DNA of 64,000 bases from Paenibacillus hemerocallicola (GTDB lineage: Bacteria; Bacillota; Bacilli; Paenibacillales; NBRC-103111), in NCBI RefSeq assembly GCF_006265175.1, contig NZ_VDCQ01000022.1, positions 60,560 to 124,559 on the forward strand. The letters are read 5' to 3'. The notes under the pieces are model-generated. The model saw only the letters and a list, made by a program, of their open reading frames with translations. It was not told where the DNA came from and did no database searches. Both the position numbers and the translations under genes were made by a program. Shown in pieces: positions 8,898-18,536 of the stretch. Each line of letters starts with the position of its first letter. Within the stretch, counting starts at the first letter, position 1.

Positions 8898-9908
8898 TTA
8901 CGGATTCAGAATGATTTTGCTGAAAGGGGATTTCCCTTCCACTAAATGTTGAAAAGAGGCGGGGCCTTCCGTCAAGCTGCGGGCAGCCGTCCACGGCTCC
9001 ATTCGGATGTGACCTCCGGCCAACAACTGAACCGCTTGTTGGAAATCCGCGTTGGAATACGAATAGGAACCGATGATGGATACTTCTTGCCGCACAAGGC
9101 GGCTCATCAGGATCGGCGATTCCTCATGCCCCAAGCCGACCATAATGATTGTCCCGCCGGAATTAATCAGTTGCAGAGCTTGGTTGCGAGTGGCCGTCAC
9201 GCCGACACAATCAATGATCGTATCGATTCCTTGCGGCAAGCAGTCATTCGCCCCGTTGCCCAATCGTTCCGGCGTGACAACGTCCGCCCCCAGCGCCTTG
9301 GCATGGTGCATGCGCGCCTCTTGCCTCTCCACGACCAGGACTCGATGGGCACCCATCCTCATCGCTGCTTGCACGGTGAGCAGCCCGATGGCTCCGGCGC
9401 CAAAAATAAGGACATCCTCAAACGGCTGGAGACCCAGCTTGACCGCATGGATGCAAACCGCTAACGGCTCCGCCAAAGCAGCTAACGAGGCGTTCATCTC
9501 CTTGGGAACGGGGTACAAATTGCTCAAAGGTACTGCTACATAGTCGGCAAAGGCACCGGGCCGATGAACGCCGATCAACTCGCGCCTGCGACATAGATTA
9601 TGTTTCCCCTTCGTGCAACGATCGCAGCTCCCGCAAGAGATAAGCGGATTCGCAACGATCTTATCCCCTACGGACCATTTCGATTTGTGGCCGGATTGTC
9701 CGAAGATTTCGACGATCGTTCCGCAAAATTCATGTCCCATGATCAACGGAGGAATCCTCACGCTGCTATGGCCCAAATACCCTTCCAACTCGCTCCCGCA
9801 AATGCCTACGGCTTCCACTTTGATCAAGGCTTCGTGCGGGCCTGCCTTCGGCAGCTCTTGCTCTTCGACGCTGATTTGCCCAGGTCCGTGATAAACCAAA
9901 GTCTTCAT
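8898..9908 (-). CDS. Zinc-dependent medium-chain alcohol/polyol dehydrogenase
   Basis: The 336-residue protein resembles threonine and sorbitol dehydrogenases. Catalytic zinc ligands are probably Cys37 and the GHE at 58-60. The structural zinc loop has Cys92, Cys95, Cys98 and Cys106 (CGSCDRCTKGKHNLC). The NAD fold is marked by FGAGAIG. Together with the two other dehydrogenases in the operon it likely performs sequential oxidations of an imported sugar or sugar acid. The substrate cannot be read from sequence. Confidence 0.87.
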   Translation of the reverse strand: MKTLVYHGPGQISVEEQELPKAGPHEALIKVEAVGICGSELEGYLGHSSVRIPPLIMGHEFCGTIVEIFGQSGHKSKWSVGDKIVANPLISCGSCDRCTKGKHNLCRRRELIGVHRPGAFADYVAVPLSNLYPVPKEMNASLAALAEPLAVCIHAVKLGLQPFEDVLIFGAGAIGLLTVQAAMRMGAHRVLVVERQEARMHHAKALGADVVTPERLGNGANDCLPQGIDTIIDCVGVTATRNQALQLINSGGTIIMVGLGHEESPILMSRLVRQEVSIIGSYSYSNADFQQAVQLLAGGHIRMEPWTAARSLTEGPASFQHLVEGKSPFSKIILNP

Positions 9909-9912
9909 GTCC

Positions 9913-10881
9913 CTACACCTCTACGCCATTCACGATATGCTTGGGACTCTCGCCGCTGAATATTCGCTTAATTTCCAGAGCTGCATGTCGCTGCAGCCGG
10001 TTTAACGAGCTTTCCGAATACCAGGCGCAGTGGCTCGTGATGAAACAGTTGTCGAATTGGAGAAGCGGGCTGCTCATCGGAATCGGTTGCTCCTCCAATA
10101 CATCCAACGCCGCACCCGCGATTTTGTTGCTTTGCAACGCATCCACTAAACTTGCGGTTTTGATCACTCCGCCTCTGGATGTGTTCACCAAGTAAGCGGT
10201 TGATTTCATTCGCTCAAAGGCTTCATCATGAAAGAGATGTTTGGTCTCCGGGGTTAAGGGCAGATGAACCGAAATCATATCGCTTCGCTCCAGCAAGGAG
10301 TGCCAATCGACCTTCTGTGTTCCCCACTCGTTACAAACGGTTTCCGGCACATACGGATCGTAGGCGATCGTGTCGATGCCGAAGCTTTGGGCTCTCCTTG
10401 CCACATCTTTTCCGATATGGCCGAAGCCGGCGATTCCGAGCGTTTTCCCTTGCAAGCCCATAATCGGTCGGCACGGAGTCGTTTGCCACACCCCTCGGCG
10501 CACCTGGGAAACAATTTGGGGGATTTTCCGAACGCTCGAGAGCAAGAGCGACATCGCATGATCGGCGACTTCCCCCGTCCCATAATCCGGTACGTTGACA
10601 ACGGGAATATTTCGTTCTTTTGCCGCTTGAATATCCACGCTATCGACACCGACGCCATACCTTACGATGATTTTGCAACGCTCCAAGTTCTCGATGACTT
10701 CTTTGGTGATCGGCGCTCTTTCGATTAAAATCGCATCCGCGTGTCTGGTTAATTGCATCACTTCATCCGGCGTTTTGCATTGTCCCGTTACAAATTCAAA
10801 GCCCATAGGAAGTAACACATCTTCTTCCTGATGCAAATCAGGAAAGCCATAATCGGTCACCGCTACCGTATACTTGGTCAT
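9913..10881 (-). CDS. D-isomer-specific 2-hydroxyacid dehydrogenase
   Basis: The 322-residue protein has the NAD-binding GFGHIG at 152-157. It carries the conserved Arg in NTSRGG, Glu in DVLEEQP and a late His in SHCAWYSE, which form the catalytic triad of the SerA/glyoxylate reductase family. The ATG overlaps the sulfatase stop by four bases (ATGA), giving translational coupling. AAAGGAG is well placed. It probably interconverts a 2-keto and a 2-hydroxy acid made during sugar breakdown. Confidence 0.87.
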   Translation of the reverse strand: MTKYTVAVTDYGFPDLHQEEDVLLPMGFEFVTGQCKTPDEVMQLTRHADAILIERAPITKEVIENLERCKIIVRYGVGVDSVDIQAAKERNIPVVNVPDYGTGEVADHAMSLLLSSVRKIPQIVSQVRRGVWQTTPCRPIMGLQGKTLGIAGFGHIGKDVARRAQSFGIDTIAYDPYVPETVCNEWGTQKVDWHSLLERSDMISVHLPLTPETKHLFHDEAFERMKSTAYLVNTSRGGVIKTASLVDALQSNKIAGAALDVLEEQPIPMSSPLLQFDNCFITSHCAWYSESSLNRLQRHAALEIKRIFSGESPKHIVNGVEV

Positions 10882-12347
10882 CTCATCAATCTCTCCTTTG
10901 CGTTGACTATAGCCGGACCATACTCTCCTGTGGTAACCGGAATATATTTCACCATATTCATATCCTCGGATTCAAAGGCATGCTCCCACATCTTGCCGTA
11001 CATTTCCTTCAAAAGGGCTTCCGATTCCGGACGGTCCGCAATATTGTGCATTTCATGCGGATCCGATTCCAGGTCATATAGCTCGTCAAAGTCGGTAGGA
11101 TTATAGACGAACTTATAGTTCTTCGTCTTGACCATCCGGCTGGTATAGTATAATTCCGTACCGTTGCATTGGGCATATATGCTGTCCCGCCAGTTATCCG
11201 GCGTTTCACCGGACAGGAACGGAACCAGGCTGCGCCCGCTCGTTTTGCCCAGCGGTTCCGCTCCAGTAAGTTCGATCAATGTAGGGGCTATATCCATGAG
11301 TGTCACGAATTGTTCGACGGCTCTCCCCGGATTCTGGACAAGTTTGGGAAAGCTCATAATAAGAGGAACGCGATACCCTTCATCGAACATGCTGATTCCT
11401 TTGCAATATAACCCGTGGGCTCCCGCATGTTCGCCATGATCCGATACGACGATTATCAGCGTATTGTCCATCTGGTTGTTGCGGGCCAAAGCATCCAGGA
11501 CTTCCCCGAATAAATCGTCAACTAGCGTGCAGTAACCCCAATAATGCGCAATGGATCCCTTCACTTCTTGTTCGCTTAATTGGCTGAACACCTTTCGCAT
11601 GCGTTGATAGATTCGGGGTTTATCCTGCATATCGTCCTCGTAATTGGGCGGCAGATCGATCTGATTGGGATCATACATCGTGGCGTACTTTTCCGGAATA
11701 ACAAAAGGATCATGCGGACCGTTCGGTCCGATATACATGCACCAGGGATCAGCACTATCTTGCAGCCTATCCAATTGCGAGATGGCTTTATGCACACATT
11801 CATAGTCGTCTATCTCGGTGTAAGATTTGTCCGACGTGCCGTAAAGGGTATAGCCCCCCCATCCGGGACGCAAGATTTCCCCTCGTTTTCGGCTTCTTTG
11901 GCCGCTTTCGCAGATCATTTCCCGATACGCTTTTCTGCGTGATCCATTGTCCAATTCCTGTTCCTTCAGGTACAATTCCGTCCACCCTCTGGATTGCGGC
12001 GTTTCTGCGGCCGAAACGTGCCACTTTCCGGCATAGTACATTTGATAACCGCTCTCCGCCAGTTTCTCGGAAAAGGTTTCGATCCCGGGGTTTAGATGGC
12101 TATGAATCGCCTGATCATTGGAAACGTTATTGTAGATCCCATGCTGCGAAGGGTAAAGACTTGTCATGAATGAAGCCCTTGCCGGACAGCAATGTGCCAT
12201 AGGCGGATACGCGGAGTGAAAACTAACGCCGGCTTCTTTGATTTTATCCATGTTCGGGGTTTTACAGGGGTGACCGGGAAATGTGATTTGGGCCTGCATT
12301 TGATCCGGCATAAAGATCAAGATGTTGGGACGGGTCTCGTTTTTCAA
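10878..12347 (-). CDS. Type I (formylglycine) sulfatase
   Basis: The 489-residue protein starts at a TTG at 12347 with AGGAGAGG nine bases upstream. Cys54 in CPAR (54-57), followed by ASFMTSLYPSQHG, is the sulfatase signature; this Cys must be converted to formylglycine. Metal-binding motifs PNILIFMPDQ near the N-terminus and VVSDHGEHAG are present. There is no signal peptide, so it acts in the cytoplasm on imported sulfated sugars. No sulfatase-maturing enzyme is encoded in the window. It is the strongest hint that the operon handles a sulfated glycan. Confidence 0.9.
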   Translation of the reverse strand: MKNETRPNILIFMPDQMQAQITFPGHPCKTPNMDKIKEAGVSFHSAYPPMAHCCPARASFMTSLYPSQHGIYNNVSNDQAIHSHLNPGIETFSEKLAESGYQMYYAGKWHVSAAETPQSRGWTELYLKEQELDNGSRRKAYREMICESGQRSRKRGEILRPGWGGYTLYGTSDKSYTEIDDYECVHKAISQLDRLQDSADPWCMYIGPNGPHDPFVIPEKYATMYDPNQIDLPPNYEDDMQDKPRIYQRMRKVFSQLSEQEVKGSIAHYWGYCTLVDDLFGEVLDALARNNQMDNTLIIVVSDHGEHAGAHGLYCKGISMFDEGYRVPLIMSFPKLVQNPGRAVEQFVTLMDIAPTLIELTGAEPLGKTSGRSLVPFLSGETPDNWRDSIYAQCNGTELYYTSRMVKTKNYKFVYNPTDFDELYDLESDPHEMHNIADRPESEALLKEMYGKMWEHAFESEDMNMVKYIPVTTGEYGPAIVNAKERLMR

Positions 12348-12362
12348 CGGCTTTTACCTCTC

Positions 12363-12515
12363 CTATTCTTCTTGGTTTAGGGAAGCCCATAAGTCGGTCA
12401 TGGCGATCATAGGGTTACGGCCCCTATACTCGCCGCACGCTTCCCGCGTGCACTTGTTATGAAGCTCCCCCGTATATTCCAGCATCGCTCTCCACTCTTG
12501 CAGGGAAAACCGCAC
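12363..12515 (-). pseudogene. Internally deleted remnant of a GH63-like hydrolase gene
   Basis: Between the binding-protein gene and the sulfatase, one frame reads EWRAMLEYTGELHNKCTRE and then at once CGEYRGRNPMIAMTDLWASL before a TAG at 12363. The first part matches residues near the N-terminus, and the second the last 20 residues, of the intact hydrolase at 18537-19733. About 340 central codons are missing and the fusion stays in frame. The parental sequences share AACCG near the two break points, which suggests a short-homology deletion. A separate functional microprotein is unlikely. Confidence 0.75.
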
Positions 12516-12550
12516 CGGATACAGATGCGGCTTTCCACAATGAACTGAAA

Positions 12551-14062
12551 TTATTTCTTGTTCTTTTTGTTGGAATCGGCCATAAATTCATCCAACATTT
12601 TGTCTCCACCGGTTTTGCGCCACTTCTCGATTTCCTTCCTGAAACCGGCTTCGTCCATTTTGCCCATAATAAATTGGGTGGCCGCATCCGTGATGATTTG
12701 TTCCAGTTCCTTTCCGCGTTCCATGTAGGTTGCAGAGGTCAAAGTCTTGGAAGCATCAAAAACACCGTATTTTTCATCATCTTTGTCGCTGCGATCCGAT
12801 TTATCCAATAGAGCATGCTGTTTGGGCGGCATGGTGTTGTGAAATATCCAGGTTTTCAGAAGCTGGTTGCGTAAATCGGCTACTTCCTTAAGGAATAATG
12901 CGCCGTCGGTGGTGAGCGCTTTGCCGTCTTCAACTTTGTAGTGCTTTCCTTCGATCCCTCTCGCGAGCAGGGTCGCCATTTCCGGTTCCGCGAGTTTATC
13001 GAAGAAGGCGAGAATGCGAAGCAGCTCTTCCTCTGTTTTCACGGATGATTTAGGAATAAGGGTCAAGGTTTCCGTATTGATCTCCGCAACCACTTTTCTG
13101 CCCTTTGGCTCCTCAAAAGCTGTGAAATAATCCACTTCCGCTTGAGGCACCGGTTTGACCAGAACTGCATAGAAGTTATACGCGTTGCCGGAAACGGCTT
13201 GAACCATGCCCGACTTTCCTGTAGTGAATGAGCCTTGCGTTTGAGCTCTCGTGGCGACCGCAAAATCCTGATTCATCAATTTTTCGGCATATAAACGCTT
13301 CATGAATTTTAAAACATCCATGTACTCATTGGTCTCAAAATCGGGAATCAACTTTCCGCTTTCGATCGCAAATTTGTTAGGACCGCCATGCATCACAACG
13401 ATGTTGTTGAGCTTGCCTAAGCCTTCCATGGCTAGGCCAACCGTATCGTTAACGCCATTTTTGTCCGGATCATTTTGTGTATACGCTTTTAAGACTTGAT
13501 AAAGCTCCTCTAAGTTTTTCGGCTCCTTCAAACCTGCATTCTTAAGCCAATCGCTGCGGTAAATGAGTGATTGCCTTGTGATCGGCCGTGAAGAGGGAAT
13601 TCCATAAACTTTTCCATCGACCACAGTATGATCGAAATACGCTTTATTGAAAGTGGATAAGTTTTTGAATTTGGACAAATGCGGACCGATTTCCCAAAAC
13701 ATGCCGGATTTCATGGCACTTTGAATCGTAGGACTATAGTTTGCATTCACGACCTTAGGCAGCTCTCCGGATGCAATCATCAAATTGATTTTGTCGGTAT
13801 AGGCAGCCAAGGGAATCCACTGAATGGACAGCTTGGTATTCGTGAATGCCGCAATCCGTTTTTCGATTTCATTACCATCGACGGGCGGTTCTTGATAAGC
13901 CACCGCGGCCATTGTGAGCTCGAGGGGCTTTTCCTCCTTCTTGACTGCACTTCCTTCCGGATTACCCGAGCTGCTAGTTCCTGCGGTGGAGCAAGCTAAG
14001 GTCGTCAAGAGCATCGAAGCAACAACCATCCCTTTCACCGGTAGCCATCCTTGCTGTTTCAT
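12551..14062 (-). CDS. Sugar-binding lipoprotein of ABC cassette 1 (LplA/YtcQ type)
   Basis: This is the extracellular solute-binding lipoprotein of an oligosaccharide importer. The start at 14062 has GGGGAG upstream and gives a clean lipoprotein signal with lipobox TTLAC, Cys24 being the lipidated residue. A Gly/Ser-rich linker follows. KVYGIPSSRP and IYRSDWLKNAGLKEP are typical of the Paenibacillaceae family-1 binders paired with LplB/YtcP permeases. It lies 98 bp downstream of the permease genes. No ATPase is nearby, as usual for these systems, which share an MsmX-type ATPase encoded elsewhere. Confidence 0.88.
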   Translation of the reverse strand: MKQQGWLPVKGMVVASMLLTTLACSTAGTSSSGNPEGSAVKKEEKPLELTMAAVAYQEPPVDGNEIEKRIAAFTNTKLSIQWIPLAAYTDKINLMIASGELPKVVNANYSPTIQSAMKSGMFWEIGPHLSKFKNLSTFNKAYFDHTVVDGKVYGIPSSRPITRQSLIYRSDWLKNAGLKEPKNLEELYQVLKAYTQNDPDKNGVNDTVGLAMEGLGKLNNIVVMHGGPNKFAIESGKLIPDFETNEYMDVLKFMKRLYAEKLMNQDFAVATRAQTQGSFTTGKSGMVQAVSGNAYNFYAVLVKPVPQAEVDYFTAFEEPKGRKVVAEINTETLTLIPKSSVKTEEELLRILAFFDKLAEPEMATLLARGIEGKHYKVEDGKALTTDGALFLKEVADLRNQLLKTWIFHNTMPPKQHALLDKSDRSDKDDEKYGVFDASKTLTSATYMERGKELEQIITDAATQFIMGKMDEAGFRKEIEKWRKTGGDKMLDEFMADSNKKNKK

Positions 14063-14160
14063 TGACAAATGCTCCCCTCTCTTTGTAATAAAAACGGTCC
14101 CTTCTGATTTCCGGATAGCCATCCCTCACTGCCGATTCGTTCGTTTCACCCCCCTCAAGA

Positions 14161-15033
14161 CTAGCCTTTTACCGAACCCAACAGAACGCCCTTAGCAAAA
14201 TGCTTTTGCAGGAACGGATACACCATTAGGATCGGTGCCGTCGCAAAAGTGATCACTGCCATTTTCACGGTTTCCGCCGGGAGTATCGCATCCTCCAGCG
14301 AAGACGAATCCGCGAAGCCGGATTGCGCTAAGATGACAATTTGCCGCAGCATAACTTGGATCGGCCATTTATCGGAATCGTTCAAATAAATGATGGCGTT
14401 GAAATAGCTGTTCCAGTGTCCGACCGCATAGAATAAGGCAAAAGTGGCCAAAGCCGGTGCCGACAGGGGAAGCACAATGCGGAGCAGAATCCGCATATCG
14501 TTTGCGCCGTCGATCTTGGCGGATTCCTGCAGTCCATCCGGAATTTGCTGAAAGAAGTTTTTCAGAATAATCAGGTTGAATGCGCTGATCGCATTCGGGA
14601 TCATTAGTGCCCACAAGGAATTGATCAGACCTAATGACTTGACGACGATATAGGTCGGAATCAAGCCGCCTGTAAACAACATCGTAAATAGCACGAGTAT
14701 AAGCAAGGTTCGTCTTCCGCGCAGACGATGATGGGCAAGCGGATACGCCATCAAGGAAGTGAGTATCAGATTGATCAGCGTTCCTACAATGGTCACGTAC
14801 AACGAAATCATCATGCTGCGAACGAGTGTATTGGTGGAAAAAATATACTTGTATGCATCAAGCGTTACATCAGTCGGGAAAAGCAAGAACGTTCCCTTCG
14901 CAACAATATGTTCCGATGAGAAGGATGCGGAGACGATGTATATAAAGGGAAGTACCGCCGATAAACCGATCAAGGTCAAAAGAATGACATTGAATGCGTC
15001 AAACATACGACCCCCGAGGCCTCGATGATTCAC
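14161..15033 (-). CDS. ABC sugar permease, YtcP/LplC type (cassette 1)
   Basis: The 290-residue inner-membrane protein has about six membrane segments. The EAA loop reads ESAKIDGANDMRILLRIVLP, the site where the ATPase docks. Its GTG start overlaps the stop of the upstream permease by four bases and has GGAGGG upstream. The C-terminal QKHFAKGVLLGSVKG is the hallmark of this subfamily. It works as a heterodimer with the LplB-type partner. Confidence 0.92.
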   Translation of the reverse strand: MNHRGLGGRMFDAFNVILLTLIGLSAVLPFIYIVSASFSSEHIVAKGTFLLFPTDVTLDAYKYIFSTNTLVRSMMISLYVTIVGTLINLILTSLMAYPLAHHRLRGRRTLLILVLFTMLFTGGLIPTYIVVKSLGLINSLWALMIPNAISAFNLIILKNFFQQIPDGLQESAKIDGANDMRILLRIVLPLSAPALATFALFYAVGHWNSYFNAIIYLNDSDKWPIQVMLRQIVILAQSGFADSSSLEDAILPAETVKMAVITFATAPILMVYPFLQKHFAKGVLLGSVKG

Positions 15034-15992
15034 CAGATTCCCTCCTCTCCCGTCTTTCGTACCGCCCAGTTGGCCGACAATACCAGAACCAGTCCGATTA
15101 AGGATTTGAATAGACCTACAGCGGTGCTGTAGCTGAATTGTGCTTGTGTCAAGCCGACTCTGTAAATATAAGTTTCAAACACTTCCGCAACCTCCCGATT
15201 CATCGGATTCAGCATCAGAAAAATATGCTCGAAGCCTACATCCAAGAAATTGCCCAGACGGAGGATAAACAAAATCACGATGGTGCTGCGGATGGCGGGC
15301 AAAGTAATCAGCCATAGCTGATGCCAACGGTTAGCTCCGTCTATACGAGAGGCCTCGTAGAGCTGGGGATCGACTCCCGCCAAAGCGGCCAGGAAGATGA
15401 TCGTCCCCCATCCCGCATCCTTCCAGATCGCCTGAAGCATAAACAGAGGCCGGAACCATTCCTCGCTCAGCAGAAAAGGGATCTTCTCCATTCCCATCGA
15501 GGCGATCAGGTCATTCACGACCCCGCCTTCTGTTGTGAAGAAAAGATAAGAAATCGCGACCACAACGACCCAGGATATAAAGTGTGGAATATAGACCAGC
15601 GTTTGGATGGTTCGCTTGAACAATTGAAGACGAATCTCGTTGAGAAGCAGCGACAAAATAATCGGTATAGGGAAATAAAAAACGATGTCGTACACGGCCA
15701 AAATCAACGTGTTTTTCAGAAGATTCATAAACTGCGGATCCGCAAACAGACGTTCAAAATGCTTGAACCCGACCCACGGACTGTTTAAGATCCCCAAATG
15801 CGGCCTATAATCTTGGAACGCCATAGCTATACCAATCATGGGTACATATTTAAACAAAATGAAAAAAACGATACCTGGAACAAGCATTACATACAACCAT
15901 CGATCCATGATCAGGTCGGCTACCCACGGCCTGCGTTTTTTAACAGACGGAGTGCTTTGAAGATCGGTTGTCGCCATGGCGTTGTTCTTCAT
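15030..15992 (-). CDS. ABC sugar permease, LplB type (cassette 1)
   Basis: The 320-residue inner-membrane protein starts after AAAGGAG. It has the subfamily blocks VPGIVFFILFKYVPM, VYIPHFISWVVV and an EAA loop YEASRIDGANRWHQLW. It is the first gene of cassette 1 and lies 216 bp from the AraC regulator encoded upstream, with a terminator and a candidate promoter in between. Confidence 0.92.
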   Translation of the reverse strand: MKNNAMATTDLQSTPSVKKRRPWVADLIMDRWLYVMLVPGIVFFILFKYVPMIGIAMAFQDYRPHLGILNSPWVGFKHFERLFADPQFMNLLKNTLILAVYDIVFYFPIPIILSLLLNEIRLQLFKRTIQTLVYIPHFISWVVVVAISYLFFTTEGGVVNDLIASMGMEKIPFLLSEEWFRPLFMLQAIWKDAGWGTIIFLAALAGVDPQLYEASRIDGANRWHQLWLITLPAIRSTIVILFILRLGNFLDVGFEHIFLMLNPMNREVAEVFETYIYRVGLTQAQFSYSTAVGLFKSLIGLVLVLSANWAVRKTGEEGIW

Positions 15993-16057
15993 GTTTGATG
16001 TTCTCCTTTCCCTAATCGTTATTGGATACCTGAAATGTAACGCGCCGTGTTCAAAGA

Positions 16058-16086
16058 AGTATATATCCCTCAGTTAACTATTTCAC
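16058..16086 (-). promoter_or_regulatory. Candidate sigma-A promoter of ABC cassette 1
   Basis: Minus-strand -35 GTGAAA at 16086-16081, a 17-nt spacer, and -10 TATACT at 16063-16058, about 66 bp upstream of the permease start. The -35 is weak, consistent with a need for the AraC activator encoded next door. Confidence 0.4.
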
Positions 16087-16159
16087 CGAGATCGACATTG
16101 ATGATCGTTATATACAGCAGATAACCTATACATCCACCCCATTTAGCTATTAGGTCTGA

Positions 16160-16201
16160 TAAGAAGAAACACCCAAGTTTCCTTAGGAAGCATGGGTGTT
16201 T
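16160..16201 (-). terminator. Intrinsic terminator of AraC regulator 1
   Basis: The 9-bp arms AAACACCCA (16167-16175) and TGGGTGTTT (16193-16201) have an inner TTTCC/GGAAG pairing. They lie just after the regulator stop at 16209, with a pyrimidine-rich tail on the minus strand. Confidence 0.7.
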
Positions 16202-16208
16202 GTATGTC

Positions 16209-18482
16209 CTACAACTGCATATGATCTTTACGATACGTTCCAGGTGTAACTCCGGTAGCCTTGCTAAAATATCGGATAAACGGGGTTGAATTCGCGTAAT
16301 TCAGCCGCGTGGCGATTTCCAAAATGGTCATATCCGTCTCGACCAGCCATTTCTTGGCGAACCGTAGCCGATACTGCGCCAAAAAATCACTGAAGGTTAA
16401 CCCGGTTTCCTTCTTGAACACGCGACTGACATAAACCGGGTGAAAATTCAGTCTCGCCGAGCAATCCTCCAGCGTTAAATTGGACTCGAATTCCCTTTCT
16501 ATTATCCGAATCAGATCTTCCGTTATCCGATTATTGTGCGATTCGCGTTCATCCCTTAAGTGGTTGGCTATAGGCATCGCGATTTCGTCCAATAGCCATC
16601 GTTTCCACTCAATCAATGATTTTCCTTGCAACAAATGATGGGTAACCTGCTTATCGCCAAGAACCTTCTCGGCCGACAAACCTGAATCGTAAAGCAACTC
16701 AGTCAAACTTCCGATTAATTGCATCAGCATAAATTGGAATTCTTGAATATGGATATTGGATTGGATGGCATGTACCAAATAGACTTCCAAGCTTGCGGAG
16801 ATCCGCTCGGGATGCCCGAGCTTAACCGCATCCACAATATCCCTTTCCAACTGCTTGGGGTATACGGTTTGCTTGCTTCTGTTCAATTGAATGTCATTAA
16901 TGTGCAATATCATTTCCGATCCCAGTTGGAACCTATACTTCAGAGCCTCAAGACCTTCCTGGTAAGCACCCGATACATCGACAAGGTCGACATAAGAACG
17001 GCTGACCCCAATGCTTACCTTCAAACCGAGGAATTCCGCTATCTTGATTCGAATATCTTCCGCAATCGAGAGAGCCCATCTGCTGCATTCTTCATCTGTT
17101 TCAAATTCCGAAGCCAGAATCGTCACTTGCGAGTTGTCCATGGATACCGGCTGAAATCTTTTCATGGGATCTACCAAATCGCCCACAATATTTCCGATCG
17201 CGAAAAGTAACAAATCATGGTCTCGTTCCTGATAACGGGTATTCTTCAAAGTATCAATTTGGACAACAAGCACAATCAATCGCTTCCAAGCAACGGGAAA
17301 GCCTATTGCGGACAAGTGCTCCAGCAATTTGCTTTTAGTGATTTTTCCGGCCAATAACCGCTGCACGAAGCTGTCCCTGAGTTGGACGGCATAGAAGGTC
17401 AATTGGTCCTGCATCTGAAGACTGCTGTTCATCAAATGACGAATACGTTGGGCCAAGTCGGCGAAATCATCCTTCACATCCCCGTCTTCTTTCTTGCCTA
17501 AGTCACTTCGCAGGAATTGGACAAATCCCCGGATTGGCGAATACATCCAATGGGAGCCATAAAGGGCTGCCGCTCCGAAAAGCAGGAATAACGCCGCACA
17601 GCTGGCCAATGTGAAGATCCCGATTTGTCGAGCCTCCTGTGTAGACTTTTTGGCATCTTGAACGGCTAGATATGTCCAACCGTGCTGGGATGATTGTATA
17701 AAATGAATCCGTACATCTCGCCCTTCCCAATCCATCGGAAAGTGACCGTTACGACTTTGCAAGGACTCTATCCTTTCAGTAATCCGGTTTTGGACTTCCA
17801 CAGATAATTCACCGATATTCGGATCACCGAGCACGGCTTGGGGGGAACGATCCAGCACGAACAAGTTTCCCAGCTCATTTTGCGCCAAAAATTGCCGATT
17901 CAATTCACTTTTTTTGATTTTTAAAATTAGCAAAGCACTAGTTTCCACGGAAAAATTCAATAGTGGCACTTTGCAGATCAGATTCAAGGTTCCCATCTCC
18001 GGGGAGGAAGTCGAATCCGGCATCCACACCAAATTGTTCCTCATCGAAGTATATCGTTCCAAGCTTTCATAATCGGCAAGCTCCTTAAGGTTGCTTCCGA
18101 ATCCGTTTTTTCCTATGTACCAGTTTTCCCTCACATTAATCAAAGCAGCATCTTGCACACCGACGAAAAAATGAAGATTATGCAATCCTTGCGACAAATC
18201 GTTGATTTCCTTGAAGTGGGTGGTGGTAGTGAGCGGCTTATAAAGAGCATTAGTAACAATTGGCGAACTGACATATTGCATCACCACGTACTCCAGTGTT
18301 TTGAGCAGCTGCTCCACCCGCATTTGGGTCTGTAACAGATTTTGCAGATTGCCCTCGTCTACTTTCTCCTGAATGCCCTTGGATGCAATTGTATATGAAA
18401 ACACTCCCAAAAAAAGAATCGGGAGTAGCGTAAGAAGCGTGCTGAACACAAACCATCTTCTTAACAGTGAAGAAGCGATCAC
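16209..18482 (-). CDS. Membrane-anchored AraC-family regulator 1 (YesS-like)
   Basis: The protein has about 757 residues. Membrane segments lie near 8-30 and 285-310 and bracket an extracytoplasmic Cache-like sensor. A cytoplasmic linker with a degenerate GGDEF-like fold follows, and the C-terminal 100 residues hold two AraC helix-turn-helix motifs (LTLEDCSARLNFHPVYVSRVFKKETG and MTILEIATRLNYANSTPFIRYF in part). I take the GTG at 18482 because GGGAGAGG lies 9 nt upstream; a GTG three codons earlier touches that site. It probably senses the external glycan and activates the adjacent ABC cassette. Confidence 0.88.
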   Translation of the reverse strand: MIASSLLRRWFVFSTLLTLLPILFLGVFSYTIASKGIQEKVDEGNLQNLLQTQMRVEQLLKTLEYVVMQYVSSPIVTNALYKPLTTTTHFKEINDLSQGLHNLHFFVGVQDAALINVRENWYIGKNGFGSNLKELADYESLERYTSMRNNLVWMPDSTSSPEMGTLNLICKVPLLNFSVETSALLILKIKKSELNRQFLAQNELGNLFVLDRSPQAVLGDPNIGELSVEVQNRITERIESLQSRNGHFPMDWEGRDVRIHFIQSSQHGWTYLAVQDAKKSTQEARQIGIFTLASCAALFLLFGAAALYGSHWMYSPIRGFVQFLRSDLGKKEDGDVKDDFADLAQRIRHLMNSSLQMQDQLTFYAVQLRDSFVQRLLAGKITKSKLLEHLSAIGFPVAWKRLIVLVVQIDTLKNTRYQERDHDLLLFAIGNIVGDLVDPMKRFQPVSMDNSQVTILASEFETDEECSRWALSIAEDIRIKIAEFLGLKVSIGVSRSYVDLVDVSGAYQEGLEALKYRFQLGSEMILHINDIQLNRSKQTVYPKQLERDIVDAVKLGHPERISASLEVYLVHAIQSNIHIQEFQFMLMQLIGSLTELLYDSGLSAEKVLGDKQVTHHLLQGKSLIEWKRWLLDEIAMPIANHLRDERESHNNRITEDLIRIIEREFESNLTLEDCSARLNFHPVYVSRVFKKETGLTFSDFLAQYRLRFAKKWLVETDMTILEIATRLNYANSTPFIRYFSKATGVTPGTYRKDHMQL

Positions 18483-18536
18483 CGGTTGCACCTCTCCCGA
18501 TAAGCTTTTCTGCGTTTTCCGGACGGGTCTGGTTTT

